NCBI GenBank assembly: GCA_017542475.1
Contig: JAFXXD010000021.1
Location: 21,729-85,728 of the forward strand
DNA from: Ruminococcus sp.
Lineage (GTDB): Bacteria; Bacillota; Clostridia; Oscillospirales; Ruminococcaceae
Direction of reading: 5' to 3'
DNA length: 64,000 nucleotides
In this document: in pieces, positions 1 to 8,591 of the stretch
How the letters are laid out: each line of letters opens with the position of its first letter
How positions within the stretch are numbered: the first letter of the stretch is position 1
Notes under the pieces: generated by a model
Databases searched by the model: none
Seen by the model: only the letters and a program-made list of their open reading frames with translations
Told to the model about the DNA's origin: nothing
Made by a program: the position numbers and the translations under genes

Positions 1-512
1 TACTCGCCAAGCATAATATCACTATGCCGAGCAGATTTACCATGCTCGTGCGCAGTCTTATCACCATTGAGGGTGTATTGCAGGAATTCTGTCCCGAGCT
101 CAACCTATTCGACTACCTCACGCAGAAAATGCTGAGACGTCTCCGCGAGAACTTCGACCTGCGCGAGAAGCTTCACGATACGATGAAGGAGGCAGTGTCG
201 TTCGGGCTCGATGCAAAACAGGTGCCTGCGGCTCTCGTTAATCTCCTGCGCAACCTGTCAAAGGGAAAGCTCAAGGTCGGGTTCGAGCTTATGGGCTACG
301 ACGACCTTGTCACGCGGGTGCAGTCAACCGTGAAAAATCTTACGCTCGCTGTTATCGCGTGTGTGCTGTTCATCGGCTCGTGTATGCTGTGCACGACCGA
401 TATCAAGCCTCAGGCAAACGGTATCCCCTTTATCGCGATGATCGGCTTCGTTATCTCCGTTGCCCTCGGTATCTACGCAGTGGGACAGCTCAGCAGGTAC
501 AAAAAGAAATAG
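1..512 (+). CDS. AarF/UbiB (ABC1) family protein, C-terminal part
   Basis: The reading frame is open at the left window edge (frame beginning at base 3) and ends at the stop before 512, so only the C-terminal part is present. The visible protein contains the LAKHNITMPSRFTMLVRSL stretch followed by a helical region and two C-terminal hydrophobic segments ending in a basic tail. This arrangement is typical of the AarF/UbiB/ABC1 atypical kinase family, whose members are membrane-associated and in many bacteria support quinone or lipid metabolism. The kinase core would lie upstream of the window. The substrate in a probable anaerobe is unknown. Family recognition is by memory of the conserved C-terminal stretch. 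Confidence 0.75.
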   Translation, partial: LAKHNITMPSRFTMLVRSLITIEGVLQEFCPELNLFDYLTQKMLRRLRENFDLREKLHDTMKEAVSFGLDAKQVPAALVNLLRNLSKGKLKVGFELMGYDDLVTRVQSTVKNLTLAVIACVLFIGSCMLCTTDIKPQANGIPFIAMIGFVISVALGIYAVGQLSRYKKK

Positions 513-540
513 TCTTTTTGCATTTTTATACTCTCGGTTA

Positions 541-569
541 TTGCATTTTTCTTTCAAATCTGATATAAT
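541..569 (+). promoter_or_regulatory. sigma-A type promoter of the HD-GYP gene
   Basis: TTGCAT at 541-546 and TATAAT at 564-569 are separated by 17 bp. Transcription would start about 45 bases before the TTG start codon at 625. Confidence 0.7.
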
Positions 570-624
570 CATAATACAGCTTCTTACCGCATTCGGCGGA
601 ATTCTGTGAAAGGAGGTCTGCGGC

Positions 625-2328
625 TTGATAGCGACCTATTACAGCGTGCTCTTTCTGCTGTCTGTAATTCTGCTCTTTGTTTATGTCTGTATGTGGCACA
701 AGCACTTCGATGTCACGCTGACAATGATATTCACGTTCATTTCCATAGCCTGCCTCGGCTACGTGATGTACTCGCACTCCGAGACGATAGGCGAGGCTAT
801 ACTCGCAAATAAGATCGTCTATCTCGGCGCGAGCTTCCTGCAATACTTCATTATGCTCAGCATTATGAATATGTGCGAGATAAAGCTAAGCAAATGGGTC
901 AAGGACGGACTTTTCGTATGCAGTCTCCTGCTGTACGGCTCGGTGCTGACGATAGGCTACACGACGATGTTCTACAAGAGTATGTCCTTTGAGATAAAAG
1001 ACGGAGCTCCCGTGCTTACCCGTGAATACGGGTTCATGCATACAGTTTTCCTCGCGATGATCGTCATCTTCTTCATCATCAGCCTTGTTGCGATAATCTA
1101 CAGCTTCTTCAAGAAGAAGCAAGTCCCGCGAAGCATTATCTATCTGCTCTTCCTGCCGTATGTCTTCTCGATCCTCAGCTACTTTGTGGGCAGGACTCTC
1201 GTTAAAAAAATAGATATCATCCCTGTTGCATACATTCTCGCAGAAGTAATTTATCTGCTCATTTCGTACCGTCTCTGCCTCTACGATATCGACGACACTG
1301 TCGTTGACTCGCTCGTACAGAACGGTGAGACAGGCTTCATTGCGTTCGACCTCAAGCAGAAGTATATCGGCAGCAACGGAACAGCGAAGAAGATACTGCC
1401 CGTGCTCGGAGAGCTTTACGTTGACGAAAAGATAAACAACAAAAAAGCAGACGATATCCTCGGCTGGCTGACTGCTTTCACAAAGAATGAGTATCAGCAT
1501 GAATTCCTGTATGAGCTTCACAGCGAAGATGAAGGCGACCTTATATATATCGCGAATGTCAGCTATCTCTTTGACGGGGTGAAAAAACGCGGATATATGG
1601 TCACTCTCACGGACGATACGCAGAACAGGAAGTACATACAGCTCCTCGACCACTATAATGAGGACCTCCAGAACGAGGTCGATGAAAAGACCCGCCATAT
1701 CGTCGAGATGCACGACAACCTCATTATGAGCCTTGCGGCTATGGTCGAGAGCCGTGATAACTCCACGGGCGGTCACATCAAGCGAACGAGCGTCGGGGTA
1801 CGCATACTCATCGACGAGATACAGAAGAGCGGCGATATGAAGCTCTCCGACGAGTTCTGCCGCAACATCATCAAAGCCGCTCCTATGCACGACCTCGGCA
1901 AGATAGCCGTTGACGACGCTGTTCTCCGCAAGCCTGGGCGCTTCACTCCCGAGGAATTCGAGAAGATGAAGCACCACTCCGCTGAGGGTGCAAGGGTCAT
2001 CCACGAGATATTGCTGAAAACGGACGATGAAGCGTTCAGACACATAGCCGAGAACGTCGCGCACTACCACCACGAGAGATGGGACGGCTCGGGCTATCCC
2101 GACGGGCTCAGGGGTGAGGATATACCGATCGAAGCGCGTATTATGGCTATCGCTGACGTGTACGATGCTCTCGTCAGCAAGCGCGTCTACAAGGACAGTA
2201 TGTCCTTCGAGAAGGCGGACGGGATAATCACCGAGGGTATGGGCTCGCAGTTCGACCCGAGCCTGCGTCCATATTATGAGAGCGCACGACCTCGTCTTGA
2301 GGAATATTACAACAGCATTGAACACTAA
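625..2328 (+). CDS. membrane sensor with HD-GYP domain (predicted c-di-GMP phosphodiesterase)
   Basis: The start is a TTG at 625, chosen because a strong AAAGGAGG ribosome site ends 8 bases upstream. Residues 1-215 hold about seven hydrophobic segments resembling the N-terminal 7TM region of some histidine kinases. A PAS-like region follows at about 225-330, then a short coiled linker, then an HD-GYP domain at about 370-560. Visible active-site features are the HD pair at 422-423 (MHDLGK), histidines around 449-451 and 480-483, and GYP at 490-492. HD-GYP domains hydrolyse cyclic di-GMP to pGpG or GMP, so the protein probably lowers c-di-GMP in response to a membrane or extracellular cue. Neither the signal nor the targets can be read from the sequence. 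Confidence 0.9.
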   Translation: MIATYYSVLFLLSVILLFVYVCMWHKHFDVTLTMIFTFISIACLGYVMYSHSETIGEAILANKIVYLGASFLQYFIMLSIMNMCEIKLSKWVKDGLFVCSLLLYGSVLTIGYTTMFYKSMSFEIKDGAPVLTREYGFMHTVFLAMIVIFFIISLVAIIYSFFKKKQVPRSIIYLLFLPYVFSILSYFVGRTLVKKIDIIPVAYILAEVIYLLISYRLCLYDIDDTVVDSLVQNGETGFIAFDLKQKYIGSNGTAKKILPVLGELYVDEKINNKKADDILGWLTAFTKNEYQHEFLYELHSEDEGDLIYIANVSYLFDGVKKRGYMVTLTDDTQNRKYIQLLDHYNEDLQNEVDEKTRHIVEMHDNLIMSLAAMVESRDNSTGGHIKRTSVGVRILIDEIQKSGDMKLSDEFCRNIIKAAPMHDLGKIAVDDAVLRKPGRFTPEEFEKMKHHSAEGARVIHEILLKTDDEAFRHIAENVAHYHHERWDGSGYPDGLRGEDIPIEARIMAIADVYDALVSKRVYKDSMSFEKADGIITEGMGSQFDPSLRPYYESARPRLEEYYNSIEH

Positions 2329-2363
2329 AAAATCGGTCTGGATAATCCCAGACCGATTTTTTT
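2327..2363. terminator. bidirectional terminator between convergent genes
   Basis: AAAAATCGGTCTGG and CCAGACCGATTTTT form a stem of about 14 bp with a short loop. T-runs on both strands serve the HD-GYP gene (plus) and the carboxypeptidase gene (minus). Confidence 0.9.
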
Positions 2364-3510
2364 ATGTATATGTATCAATTATGCTTATCGTCAGGTCGTA
2401 GCGCGTGGTATCGCTCGAACAGCCCGAAACAAGCGTGATATATGTCCTGCCGTTTTTGTTGAACGCCGCAATGAGGCAGGTGCCCGCGTCTGCGGTGGTA
2501 CCCGTCTTTATGCCGAATGCGTCCGAACGGTAGTATTTGCTCGAAGTGTCAAGAAGATAGTTCGTGCTCTTCCAGTTGAAGACCTGTCCCGAGGAAATGG
2601 TGACGGTCTTCTTTGCAGTACCCGTTATCTCACGTATCTGCGGCACAGTCAGGCTATATCTCGCAAGGCGGAGCATATCTGCGGCGGTCGTGTACTGACC
2701 GTTGGCGTCATATCCGTCGGGATTGACAAAGTAACTCTCGTGCATATTCAACTCTGCCGCAAAGTCGTTCATCAGACCGCAAAAGTACGTGACTGCTTCG
2801 TTGTCGGACATCTCTCGACCCGAAACAGTCCGCGCGGTATTGACTGCGGCTGTGTAAGCGGCGTCATTTCCCGAATTCAAGAGCATTCCTGTCAGCAGGT
2901 CATAAACGGTCAGCCTGTTTCCCTTTGCAAGATAGCAGACACTCGAATAAAGCTGGACGAGGTCCTGCTCCGAGCCTACGGTCACGACAGTGTCCAAGCT
3001 CATATATTTCAGCACGACGGACGCCGTAAGGAGCTTCGTGAAGCTCGCGGGCGATATGCGCTTGTGTATGTCGTGATAGGAGATGAGGTGCTCGTCGCCG
3101 AGGTCGTAGAGCAGATATGTACTGCTCCTGTAGTAGGTGTTGTACTCAGCTGAGGACGTGCTCTTGTCGATGATGTAATCGGCAAACGTCTCGTAATCCT
3201 CCGTAGAGATGAACGAATAGTATGCGAGTATAGACGAGGCGTCGGTCGCGTCTATAAAGCCGTCCCTGTTGATGTCAGCGGCTCTGCGCTGAGACTCCGT
3301 TAGGGTGAGCTCTCCGCCCGATGATGCCTGCGAATAGCAGATGAGCACAGCAGAGGCGTCAACTGCGTTCACGTAGCCGTCGGAATTTACGTCTCCGAGG
3401 GTGTAGTCTGCCGAGGCCGCATTTATCGTGGGGCTATGCCCGAGCACAAGCATCAGACCCGATATGAGGCAAAGGAGCTTCAGCCCGATATCACGTGTTC
3501 TTGTCAACAT
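2362..3510 (-). CDS. dockerin-bearing D-alanyl-D-alanine carboxypeptidase (peptidase S11)
   Basis: A signal peptide occupies about residues 1-31. A complete type-I dockerin follows at about 36-102, with two calcium loops (DVNSDGYVNAVD and DINRDGFIDATD). A peptidase S11 domain fills the rest. The penicillin-binding motifs are all present: SFTK (Ser156, Lys159), SGN (213-215) and KTG (335-337). Enzymes of this family remove the terminal D-Ala of peptidoglycan stem peptides outside the membrane. Dockerins normally attach plant-polysaccharide hydrolases to cohesin scaffolds, so their presence on a cell-wall enzyme is unusual. The start overlaps the end of hisE by 20 bases, and a weak ribosome site leaves some doubt about the exact start. 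It is the last gene of the his transcript. Confidence 0.9.
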   Translation of the reverse strand: MLTRTRDIGLKLLCLISGLMLVLGHSPTINAASADYTLGDVNSDGYVNAVDASAVLICYSQASSGGELTLTESQRRAADINRDGFIDATDASSILAYYSFISTEDYETFADYIIDKSTSSAEYNTYYRSSTYLLYDLGDEHLISYHDIHKRISPASFTKLLTASVVLKYMSLDTVVTVGSEQDLVQLYSSVCYLAKGNRLTVYDLLTGMLLNSGNDAAYTAAVNTARTVSGREMSDNEAVTYFCGLMNDFAAELNMHESYFVNPDGYDANGQYTTAADMLRLARYSLTVPQIREITGTAKKTVTISSGQVFNWKSTNYLLDTSSKYYRSDAFGIKTGTTADAGTCLIAAFNKNGRTYITLVSGCSSDTTRYDLTISIIDTYT

Positions 3511-3829
3511 TGTGGAACTTCTTGAGGTTGCCTATCTTCTCGTTGCGCTCGTCAAGAACCTTCTCGACGTCCGACCACTCAAGTCCCTGATTCGCACAGA
3601 GCACCATTACGTGGTAGAGGAGATCGTTTATCTCGTTCATAAGCTCATCGTTGTCGCCGTTCTTAGCCGCGATAACAGTCTCGGTAGCCTCCTCGCCGAC
3701 TTTCTTGCATATCTTATCCACACCCTTGTCAAAGAGGTAGCAGGTGTAGGAATTCTCAGCGGCAGTACCATTCTCGTACTGCTTCTTCCTCTCCTTGATA
3801 ACTTCAAATATTTCCTCGTATACTGTCAT
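3491..3829 (-). CDS. hisE: phosphoribosyl-ATP pyrophosphatase
   Basis: This 112-residue protein has the MazG-like helical fold motifs of HisE, including KVGEEATETVIAAK and the acidic ENEINDLLYH-type segment (here MNEINDLLYHVMVL). It hydrolyses phosphoribosyl-ATP to phosphoribosyl-AMP in the second step of histidine synthesis. A GGAGGA ribosome site precedes the ATG. It lies 3 bases downstream of hisI, which makes the product of the next reaction; the two are often fused in other bacteria but are separate here. Confidence 0.96.
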   Translation of the reverse strand: MTVYEEIFEVIKERKKQYENGTAAENSYTCYLFDKGVDKICKKVGEEATETVIAAKNGDNDELMNEINDLLYHVMVLCANQGLEWSDVEKVLDERNEKIGNLKKFHNVDKNT

Positions 3830-3832
3830 TTT

Positions 3833-4177
3833 TCATTCCTCCGTATTGTAAATCTCGTTGAAGAAGCAGCTGTAGCTTCCCGTGTGGCAGGCAGCGCCCG
3901 TCTGCTCGACGTTGACAAGCAGTGTGTCGTTGTCGCAGTCGCCGTATATGGATACGACCTTCTGGACGTGTCCGCTCGTTGCGCCCTTGTTCCAGTACTC
4001 CTGACGCGAACGGCTCCAGAACCATGTATAGCCCGTTTCGAGCGTCTTTTTCAGGCTCTCCTTGTTCATATACGCGAGCATAAGTACCGTCTTCGTGTTG
4101 ACCTCGTAGCATATCGCGGGGATAAGCTCCCCCTTGACAAAGAACTTGTCGAGGTCGTTGATGTCTATCTTTATCAT
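3833..4177 (-). CDS. hisI: phosphoribosyl-AMP cyclohydrolase
   Basis: The protein starts [13 protein letters not shown] and carries the metal-binding HisI signatures: [20 protein letters not shown], the DCDNDTLL acidic motif, and a later Cys/His pair (GAACHTG). It opens the purine ring of phosphoribosyl-AMP to give ProFAR. The ATG at 4177 is preferred over an in-frame start 27 bases upstream because AAAGGAG lies just before it. About 70 bases separate it from the cytidine deaminase gene upstream, one of the larger gaps in the operon. Confidence 0.96.
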   Translation of the reverse strand: MIKIDINDLDKFFVKGELIPAICYEVNTKTVLMLAYMNKESLKKTLETGYTWFWSRSRQEYWNKGATSGHVQKVVSIYGDCDNDTLLVNVEQTGAACHTGSYSCFFNEIYNTEE

Positions 4178-4246
4178 TTTTACTCCTTTGTGAGCAGTGC
4201 TCACATATCAAGTCAGATTTTTCAGCGGTGATATTTCAATGTGGAA

Positions 4247-4645
4247 TCAGTAATCTATCCACCATTCGGGAGTTATCTCCCCGAGCGTGATGACCGTGCC
4301 CTTGCTGTAGTCGAGCATTATCTCGATGTCCTTGTAGCTCTTGGGCATAAGCTGCACCATTAGCTCGCGGCAGGCTCCGCACGGAGCTCCCTTCCCCTCA
4401 ACGGGCGGTATGCAGAGCACTCTCGCTATCTCGTTCTCGCCGTTGGTTATCATATTGAAAATGGCGTTGCGCTCGGCACAGATACCGAGTGTCGAACAGG
4501 TGTCGATACATACGCCCGTGTATATCCTGCCCGACTTGCTCAGCACAGCCGCCGAAACATCGCCAGCCGAAACGAACTCGGATATCTGCCGCGAAGCCAT
4601 AACAGCCTTCGCCGCCGCGTACATCTCTTCCCATATCTTATCCAT
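4247..4645 (-). CDS. cytidine deaminase-family protein
   Basis: This 132-residue protein has the zinc-dependent deaminase signatures CAERNAIFN (catalytic Glu after a zinc Cys) and PCGACRELM (two zinc Cys). The size fits tetrameric Cdd-type or blasticidin-S-deaminase-like enzymes that convert cytidine or analogues to uridine forms. The C-terminal half differs enough that the natural substrate is uncertain. It follows hisF by 2 bases with its own GAGGT ribosome site, so it is translated from the his message although it has no role in histidine synthesis. Confidence 0.88.
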   Translation of the reverse strand: MDKIWEEMYAAAKAVMASRQISEFVSAGDVSAAVLSKSGRIYTGVCIDTCSTLGICAERNAIFNMITNGENEIARVLCIPPVEGKGAPCGACRELMVQLMPKSYKDIEIMLDYSKGTVITLGEITPEWWIDY

Positions 4646-4647
4646 AA

Positions 4648-5403
4648 TTACCTCACTATTACGCCTTTTCCTCGGCAGTAGTCCTTGACCTCGCCGACAG
4701 TGAGCTCCTTGAAGTGGAAGAGCGACGCCGCAAGAGCCGCGGTAGCTCCCGTCTTCTCGAAGACCTCGTAGAAATCGTTTATCTTGCCTGCTCCGCCGCT
4801 TGCGATGACGGGTATGGAGCAGTTGTCGCAGACAGCTTTCAGCATAGGGATATCAAAGCCCTCCTTAGTGCCGTCAGCGTCAATGGAGTTGAGACATATC
4901 TCCCCCGCTCCGAGCTTTTCTATCGTGTGTACCCAGTCGATGAGGTCGATGCCCATATCGACTCTGCCGCCGTTTATGTAGACCGTCCACTTGTTGTCGT
5001 CTATCTTCTTGGCGTCGATACCAACGCAGATACACTGGCTTCCGAAGATATCTGCTCCGTCCTTGACGAGCTGAGGGTTCTTCACAGCCTGAGAATTCAC
5101 GGAGACCTTGTCGGCTCCCGCACGCAGAGCCTCGCGGATATCGTCAACGGTCTTGATACCGCCGCCTACTGTCAGCGGGACAAAGACTTTTTTCGCGGTC
5201 TCGCGGACAACGTCGAGGAAGACTCCCCTGCCCTCGTAGGAAGCTGTTATATCGTAGAAAACTATCTCGTCAGCTCCCTGCTTGTTGTACTCCTCGGCGC
5301 ACTCAACGGGGTCGCCCACATCGCGGACACCCTCAAAATTTACGCCCTTTACCACCTTACCGTTGCGCACGTCAAGGCACGGAATTATTCTCTTTGCAAG
5401 CAT
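4648..5403 (-). CDS. hisF: imidazole glycerol phosphate synthase, cyclase subunit
   Basis: A (beta/alpha)8 barrel of 251 residues begins [20 protein letters not shown], with catalytic Asp in CLDVR and the second Asp in the SVNSQAV/GIDAK half. With HisH it converts PRFAR and ammonia to imidazole glycerol phosphate and AICAR. The start codon overlaps the stop of the upstream GNAT gene in a TAATG arrangement, which implies translational coupling. HisA, its paralogue, lies just beyond that inserted gene. Confidence 0.97.
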   Translation of the reverse strand: MLAKRIIPCLDVRNGKVVKGVNFEGVRDVGDPVECAEEYNKQGADEIVFYDITASYEGRGVFLDVVRETAKKVFVPLTVGGGIKTVDDIREALRAGADKVSVNSQAVKNPQLVKDGADIFGSQCICVGIDAKKIDDNKWTVYINGGRVDMGIDLIDWVHTIEKLGAGEICLNSIDADGTKEGFDIPMLKAVCDNCSIPVIASGGAGKINDFYEVFEKTGATAALAASLFHFKELTVGEVKDYCRGKGVIVR

Positions 5404-5909
5404 TATTTACCACCTTTCTCAATTACCATATGACACCTGTCCCACGATTCGTCCTCGTAGGAAAAGACGTTTTTATCTGCACCTGTCTCAGTGAATCCAA
5501 CACTGCCGTAGCATTGCTTTGCTCTGTCATTCACGGATAATACGCAAAGTCTTACCCTTTCAGCTCCTGTAAACTCAAAGGCGTAGCTAACCGCAAGCTT
5601 CAGCATCTCTTTCCCGTACCCTTTACCGCGATGTGAAGGGTCTATCATCACGAATTTGAGCATACCCTCGTTTGTCACGGTATTGACTGAATAGCAGAAG
5701 AATCCGACAGGAGTGCCATCCTGTGCTGTCGCTACGAAAGGAGCATCTCCGCATCTGACAGCGATATCGTCAAGCAGTCTCTGAAAGTCCTCGCTCTCTA
5801 TCGGAAACTTTGTCCTTCCCGCGCACCACATTGCGTGTTCGCGCGGCTGAGTTATCCAGCTGCTGATGATTTCAAAGTCAATGCTTGGGATATAGGGTCT
5901 CAGTCTCAT
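5403..5909 (-). CDS. GNAT-family N-acetyltransferase inserted in the his operon
   Basis: The 168-residue protein begins [19 protein letters not shown] and has the acetyl-CoA binding signature [14 protein letters not shown] (Q/RxxGxG/A type) at about 96-109. The C-terminal part is typical of RimJ/RimL-like GNAT enzymes. These transfer acetyl groups to amines of proteins or small molecules; the substrate cannot be inferred. It sits between hisA (4 bases away) and hisF (overlapping stop/start), so it is expressed with the pathway although it is not a known histidine enzyme. Confidence 0.88.
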   Translation of the reverse strand: MRLRPYIPSIDFEIISSWITQPREHAMWCAGRTKFPIESEDFQRLLDDIAVRCGDAPFVATAQDGTPVGFFCYSVNTVTNEGMLKFVMIDPSHRGKGYGKEMLKLAVSYAFEFTGAERVRLCVLSVNDRAKQCYGSVGFTETGADKNVFSYEDESWDRCHMVIEKGGK

Positions 5910-5913
5910 ATTA

Positions 5914-6639
5914 TTACTTAGCGTAGCTTATAGCTTCACGCAGGTCGAGCGTGCCCTTGTAAAGTGACTTGCCGCAGATAGTACCGTAAAGTCCCATTTC
6001 CTTGCAGACTATGATGTCGTCCATTGTGTGGACTCCGCCGCTTGCGACGATGTTGGCTCTGTCCTCGGTAGCGTCGGCGAGCTTTTTGAGCTGTTCACGG
6101 TTCACGCCCGAGAGTGTGCCGTCCTTCGATATATCAGTGAAAATGAAGTATCTGACGCCTGCGTCTTCTATCATCTTGTTGGCAAGGTCGATATAGTGCA
6201 CATCGGAGCTTTCAAGCCAGCCCTCGGTCGCGACCATTTCATTCATCGCGTCAATCCCAACAACTATCTTTTCGCTTCCGAACTTCCCGACCGCATCGCA
6301 TACGAGCTTCGGATTTTTCAGCGCTACAGAACCGAGAATAACTCGCGTGATACCCATTTCGAGGTACTCGCGGATAGTCTCAAGATTCCTTATGCCGCCG
6401 CCGAGCTCGACCTTGAGGTCTGTCTTCTCGGCTACGTCGGTATAAATCTTCGTATTGACGGGTCTGCCCTCTTTCGCGCCGTCGAGGTCTACCATATGTA
6501 TCCATTCAGCACCTGCCGCCTCGAAGCTCCTTGCAGTTTCGAGGTAGTCAGAGGCAACCTTCTCAACGGTCGAAAAATCGCCCTTGAAAAGGCGGACACA
6601 GTTGCCGTCCTTTATGTCGATAGCAGGAAAAATAATCAT
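5914..6639 (-). CDS. hisA: ProFAR isomerase
   Basis: This 241-residue barrel protein begins MIIFPAIDIKDGNCVRLFKG, with catalytic Asp in AIDIK and the matching FTDISKDGT half-barrel motif. It isomerises ProFAR to PRFAR. The protein resembles HisF, and key HisA features (GGIRNLETI, ASGGVHTMDDI) support the assignment. Its ATG overlaps the stop of the upstream flavodoxin-like gene (ATGA), so translation is coupled. Confidence 0.97.
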   Translation of the reverse strand: MIIFPAIDIKDGNCVRLFKGDFSTVEKVASDYLETARSFEAAGAEWIHMVDLDGAKEGRPVNTKIYTDVAEKTDLKVELGGGIRNLETIREYLEMGITRVILGSVALKNPKLVCDAVGKFGSEKIVVGIDAMNEMVATEGWLESSDVHYIDLANKMIEDAGVRYFIFTDISKDGTLSGVNREQLKKLADATEDRANIVASGGVHTMDDIIVCKEMGLYGTICGKSLYKGTLDLREAISYAK

Positions 6640-7175
6640 ACATTTTCTCCTTTTGAGTTAAGCTCCGCAAAAAGCGGTTCGAGGTATTTCTTGTCCGTCC
6701 AGTCACACTTTTTGTCCTTTGCTTCAAGGAAAGGCTTCTCCCACGCCTTGATAGTTGACGGGTCTTTCTTGTCGAGCATTTTCACGTACATCTTGCACAT
6801 TGCCTTGTCAGTGAAGTTCATACCCTCCAAGTCCCACATTCCCTGAAAATAGAAGCACGGAACAGACGAGAGCTCGCCTTTGAGGTTCTTGTCCCTGACT
6901 ATCTGAAGAATCTCGTCATCGTAGGGCGCGGCACCGCAGCAGAATACGATTATCTGCTTGTCCTTGAGGGCGCTGTAGTTCTTTTTCAGAAACGCGATGC
7001 CGCCAATAGACGAAGCATAAACGCCTCCGCCGATAATAACTGTATCGTATTTCGCGACCTCCTTTATATCGGCGTTCTTGGTATCAACTACCTTAAAGCC
7101 TGTCTCCTCGGATATCCATTCCGCGTACTTCGCAGAGCCGCCGTACTTGGAACGGCAAAGAATTATTCCACTCAT
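6636..7175 (-). CDS. flavodoxin-domain protein
   Basis: The 179-residue protein has an N-terminal flavodoxin-like fold (GIILCRSKYGGSAKYAEWI, a phosphate-loop-like segment for FMN) and VIIGGGVYASSIG, which is typical of the flavodoxin/HemG-like domain found in many Firmicutes. The C-terminal 70 residues are polar. It is probably an FMN-binding redox protein. It lies 9 bases after the kinase-like gene and overlaps hisA by 4 bases. Its substrate and its link to histidine synthesis are unknown. Confidence 0.8.
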   Translation of the reverse strand: MSGIILCRSKYGGSAKYAEWISEETGFKVVDTKNADIKEVAKYDTVIIGGGVYASSIGGIAFLKKNYSALKDKQIIVFCCGAAPYDDEILQIVRDKNLKGELSSVPCFYFQGMWDLEGMNFTDKAMCKMYVKMLDKKDPSTIKAWEKPFLEAKDKKCDWTDKKYLEPLFAELNSKGENV

Positions 7176-7184
7176 TATTATACC

Positions 7185-7970
7185 TCATTTAAGCTTAGAA
7201 ATTATTGCTGTGTATGCAGACTGCCAGTCTGTCTGCGGGTCGACTATTATAATGCTGTCGATATCAAGTCTGCCGAGTATAGCAAGCTCGCGGCGCTGTC
7301 TCTCTTCGAGCGCTGATATGTAGCCGTCAAAGCCGCTAAGACCTTGTGATTTTCCGTATTCGCCGCTGCAGTGATAGTCGATTACCGCGTTGAGCCAGTC
7401 ATCGCCGCGTTCGGCGGAAGCTTGCTTCACGCTGTCATATACCTCGGTGTTGCGAAGGTACACAACGAACGGTGAAAGCGGCTTGATAATATCGCATATC
7501 TCGCGGATATATGCCTCGGAGGCAGCCGCGTCAAAGCCAAAGCGCATCATAGTCTCACACATCGGATTCTGCAAAAGAACGCAGTTGAAGACATAGCTGT
7601 CATTGCAGTTCTGCGTGAATTCACGCCATTTGTCGAGCATTACAGGACGCTCGATCTCCCACGGGAGGAAGTCGTATATCTTGTAATGCAGCAGCTTATC
7701 GAACAACGCGCCGCTGAATCCGCCGAGAGGTACGATGTACCCGCCCGATTTTTCGCTTGCGGAGACAAGTATCTGCTCCTGCTCGTCAGAGCTGAAAGCA
7801 GCGATATCCCTCTGCGTAAGATAGGCGTCGAATTCGTAATCCGCAGGGTGAGCACCGCTGCCCTCGTCAACGAAAGTCATGCCAAGCTGCTCCGCGATAT
7901 ATCGGGCAGTAGTGCTTTTGCCCGAGCACGGCAGTCCTTCAATAATGATGAGTTTATTTTTTTCGGTCAT
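7185..7970 (-). CDS. P-loop NTPase/kinase-like protein of unknown substrate
   Basis: A Walker A motif (GLPCSGKST) stands at residues 11-19 and the rest resembles deoxynucleoside or shikimate kinase-like P-loop proteins, with a long helical middle and a VVYLRN strand. The motif predicts ATP-dependent phosphorylation of a small molecule. No lid signature lets me name the substrate. It is one of three consecutive non-his genes between hisH and hisA, all in the same direction and closely spaced. Confidence 0.75.
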   Translation of the reverse strand: MTEKNKLIIIEGLPCSGKSTTARYIAEQLGMTFVDEGSGAHPADYEFDAYLTQRDIAAFSSDEQEQILVSASEKSGGYIVPLGGFSGALFDKLLHYKIYDFLPWEIERPVMLDKWREFTQNCNDSYVFNCVLLQNPMCETMMRFGFDAAASEAYIREICDIIKPLSPFVVYLRNTEVYDSVKQASAERGDDWLNAVIDYHCSGEYGKSQGLSGFDGYISALEERQRRELAILGRLDIDSIIIVDPQTDWQSAYTAIISKLK

Positions 7971-7991
7971 ATTATATACCTTTGCACTTTC

Positions 7992-8591
7992 TCAAAGGTT
8001 GTGTGAAAAGTAGTTCAATATCGGAACACCCTTAGATATCAGGTAATTTCCGATGCCACTTTCGATATCAGCCCTTCCAAGCTCGTTTGGGATATTCCTC
8101 AGAGGAAATATCAGCACCTCTTTATCGTCTGTTTCTAAACCTTTATACCATTCATCGGTCTTGTCGTTAAGCCTTTCTCTTAACTCGTTCATCAGCTTTT
8201 CCGTAGACGATCTTTCCTCATCAAAATAGATATCACAGCTTGTACCCACGACCTCAACTACTCCGTTTCTGGTGAATTTAAGCCACACTATATCCCTTTT
8301 GTTTCTTCCTTCGGAGTTCTTGATATTCTCCCAGATTTTACTGTACTTTATCCGTCGGTCTACGCCTTTCCTTACTGATACCTCAGGATTCTTTACCTCA
8401 CCTATTTTGAGCGCAACAAGATATTCGTTTACCAAACTTATGATCTTTTCCCTGTCGGGAAGTTTTCCGCAATCATGGAGCTCCTTTGCTTTTTTTGCCT
8501 GAACGACTGACATTTCCACGCGAAGCCTGCTTAATTTCTTCCTGCTATTTCCCGAAGGAACTATGTACATCCTAAAGTCGTCTAACTTCAT
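7992..8591 (-). CDS. hypothetical protein coupled to hisH
   Basis: I do not recognise this 199-residue protein. It is basic at the N-terminus (SGNSRKKLSRLRVEMS), rich in charged residues, and lacks signal peptide or membrane segments. The middle contains GVDRRIKYSKIWENIKNSEG and the end is PRNIPNELGR-like (seen as FPLRNIPNELGRADIESG). Its start codon overlaps the hisH stop (ATGA), so it is translated with the operon. Its A+T content appears higher than that of the flanking his genes, which fits later acquisition. Confidence 0.7.
   Translation of the reverse strand: MKLDDFRMYIVPSGNSRKKLSRLRVEMSVVQAKKAKELHDCGKLPDREKIISLVNEYLVALKIGEVKNPEVSVRKGVDRRIKYSKIWENIKNSEGRNKRDIVWLKFTRNGVVEVVGTSCDIYFDEERSSTEKLMNELRERLNDKTDEWYKGLETDDKEVLIFPLRNIPNELGRADIESGIGNYLISKGVPILNYFSHNL

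Noticed and set aside
886-2325. 479-codon open frame antisense to the HD-GYP gene
   Set aside because: No ribosome site and no family resemblance; the sense frame carries clear HD-GYP motifs.
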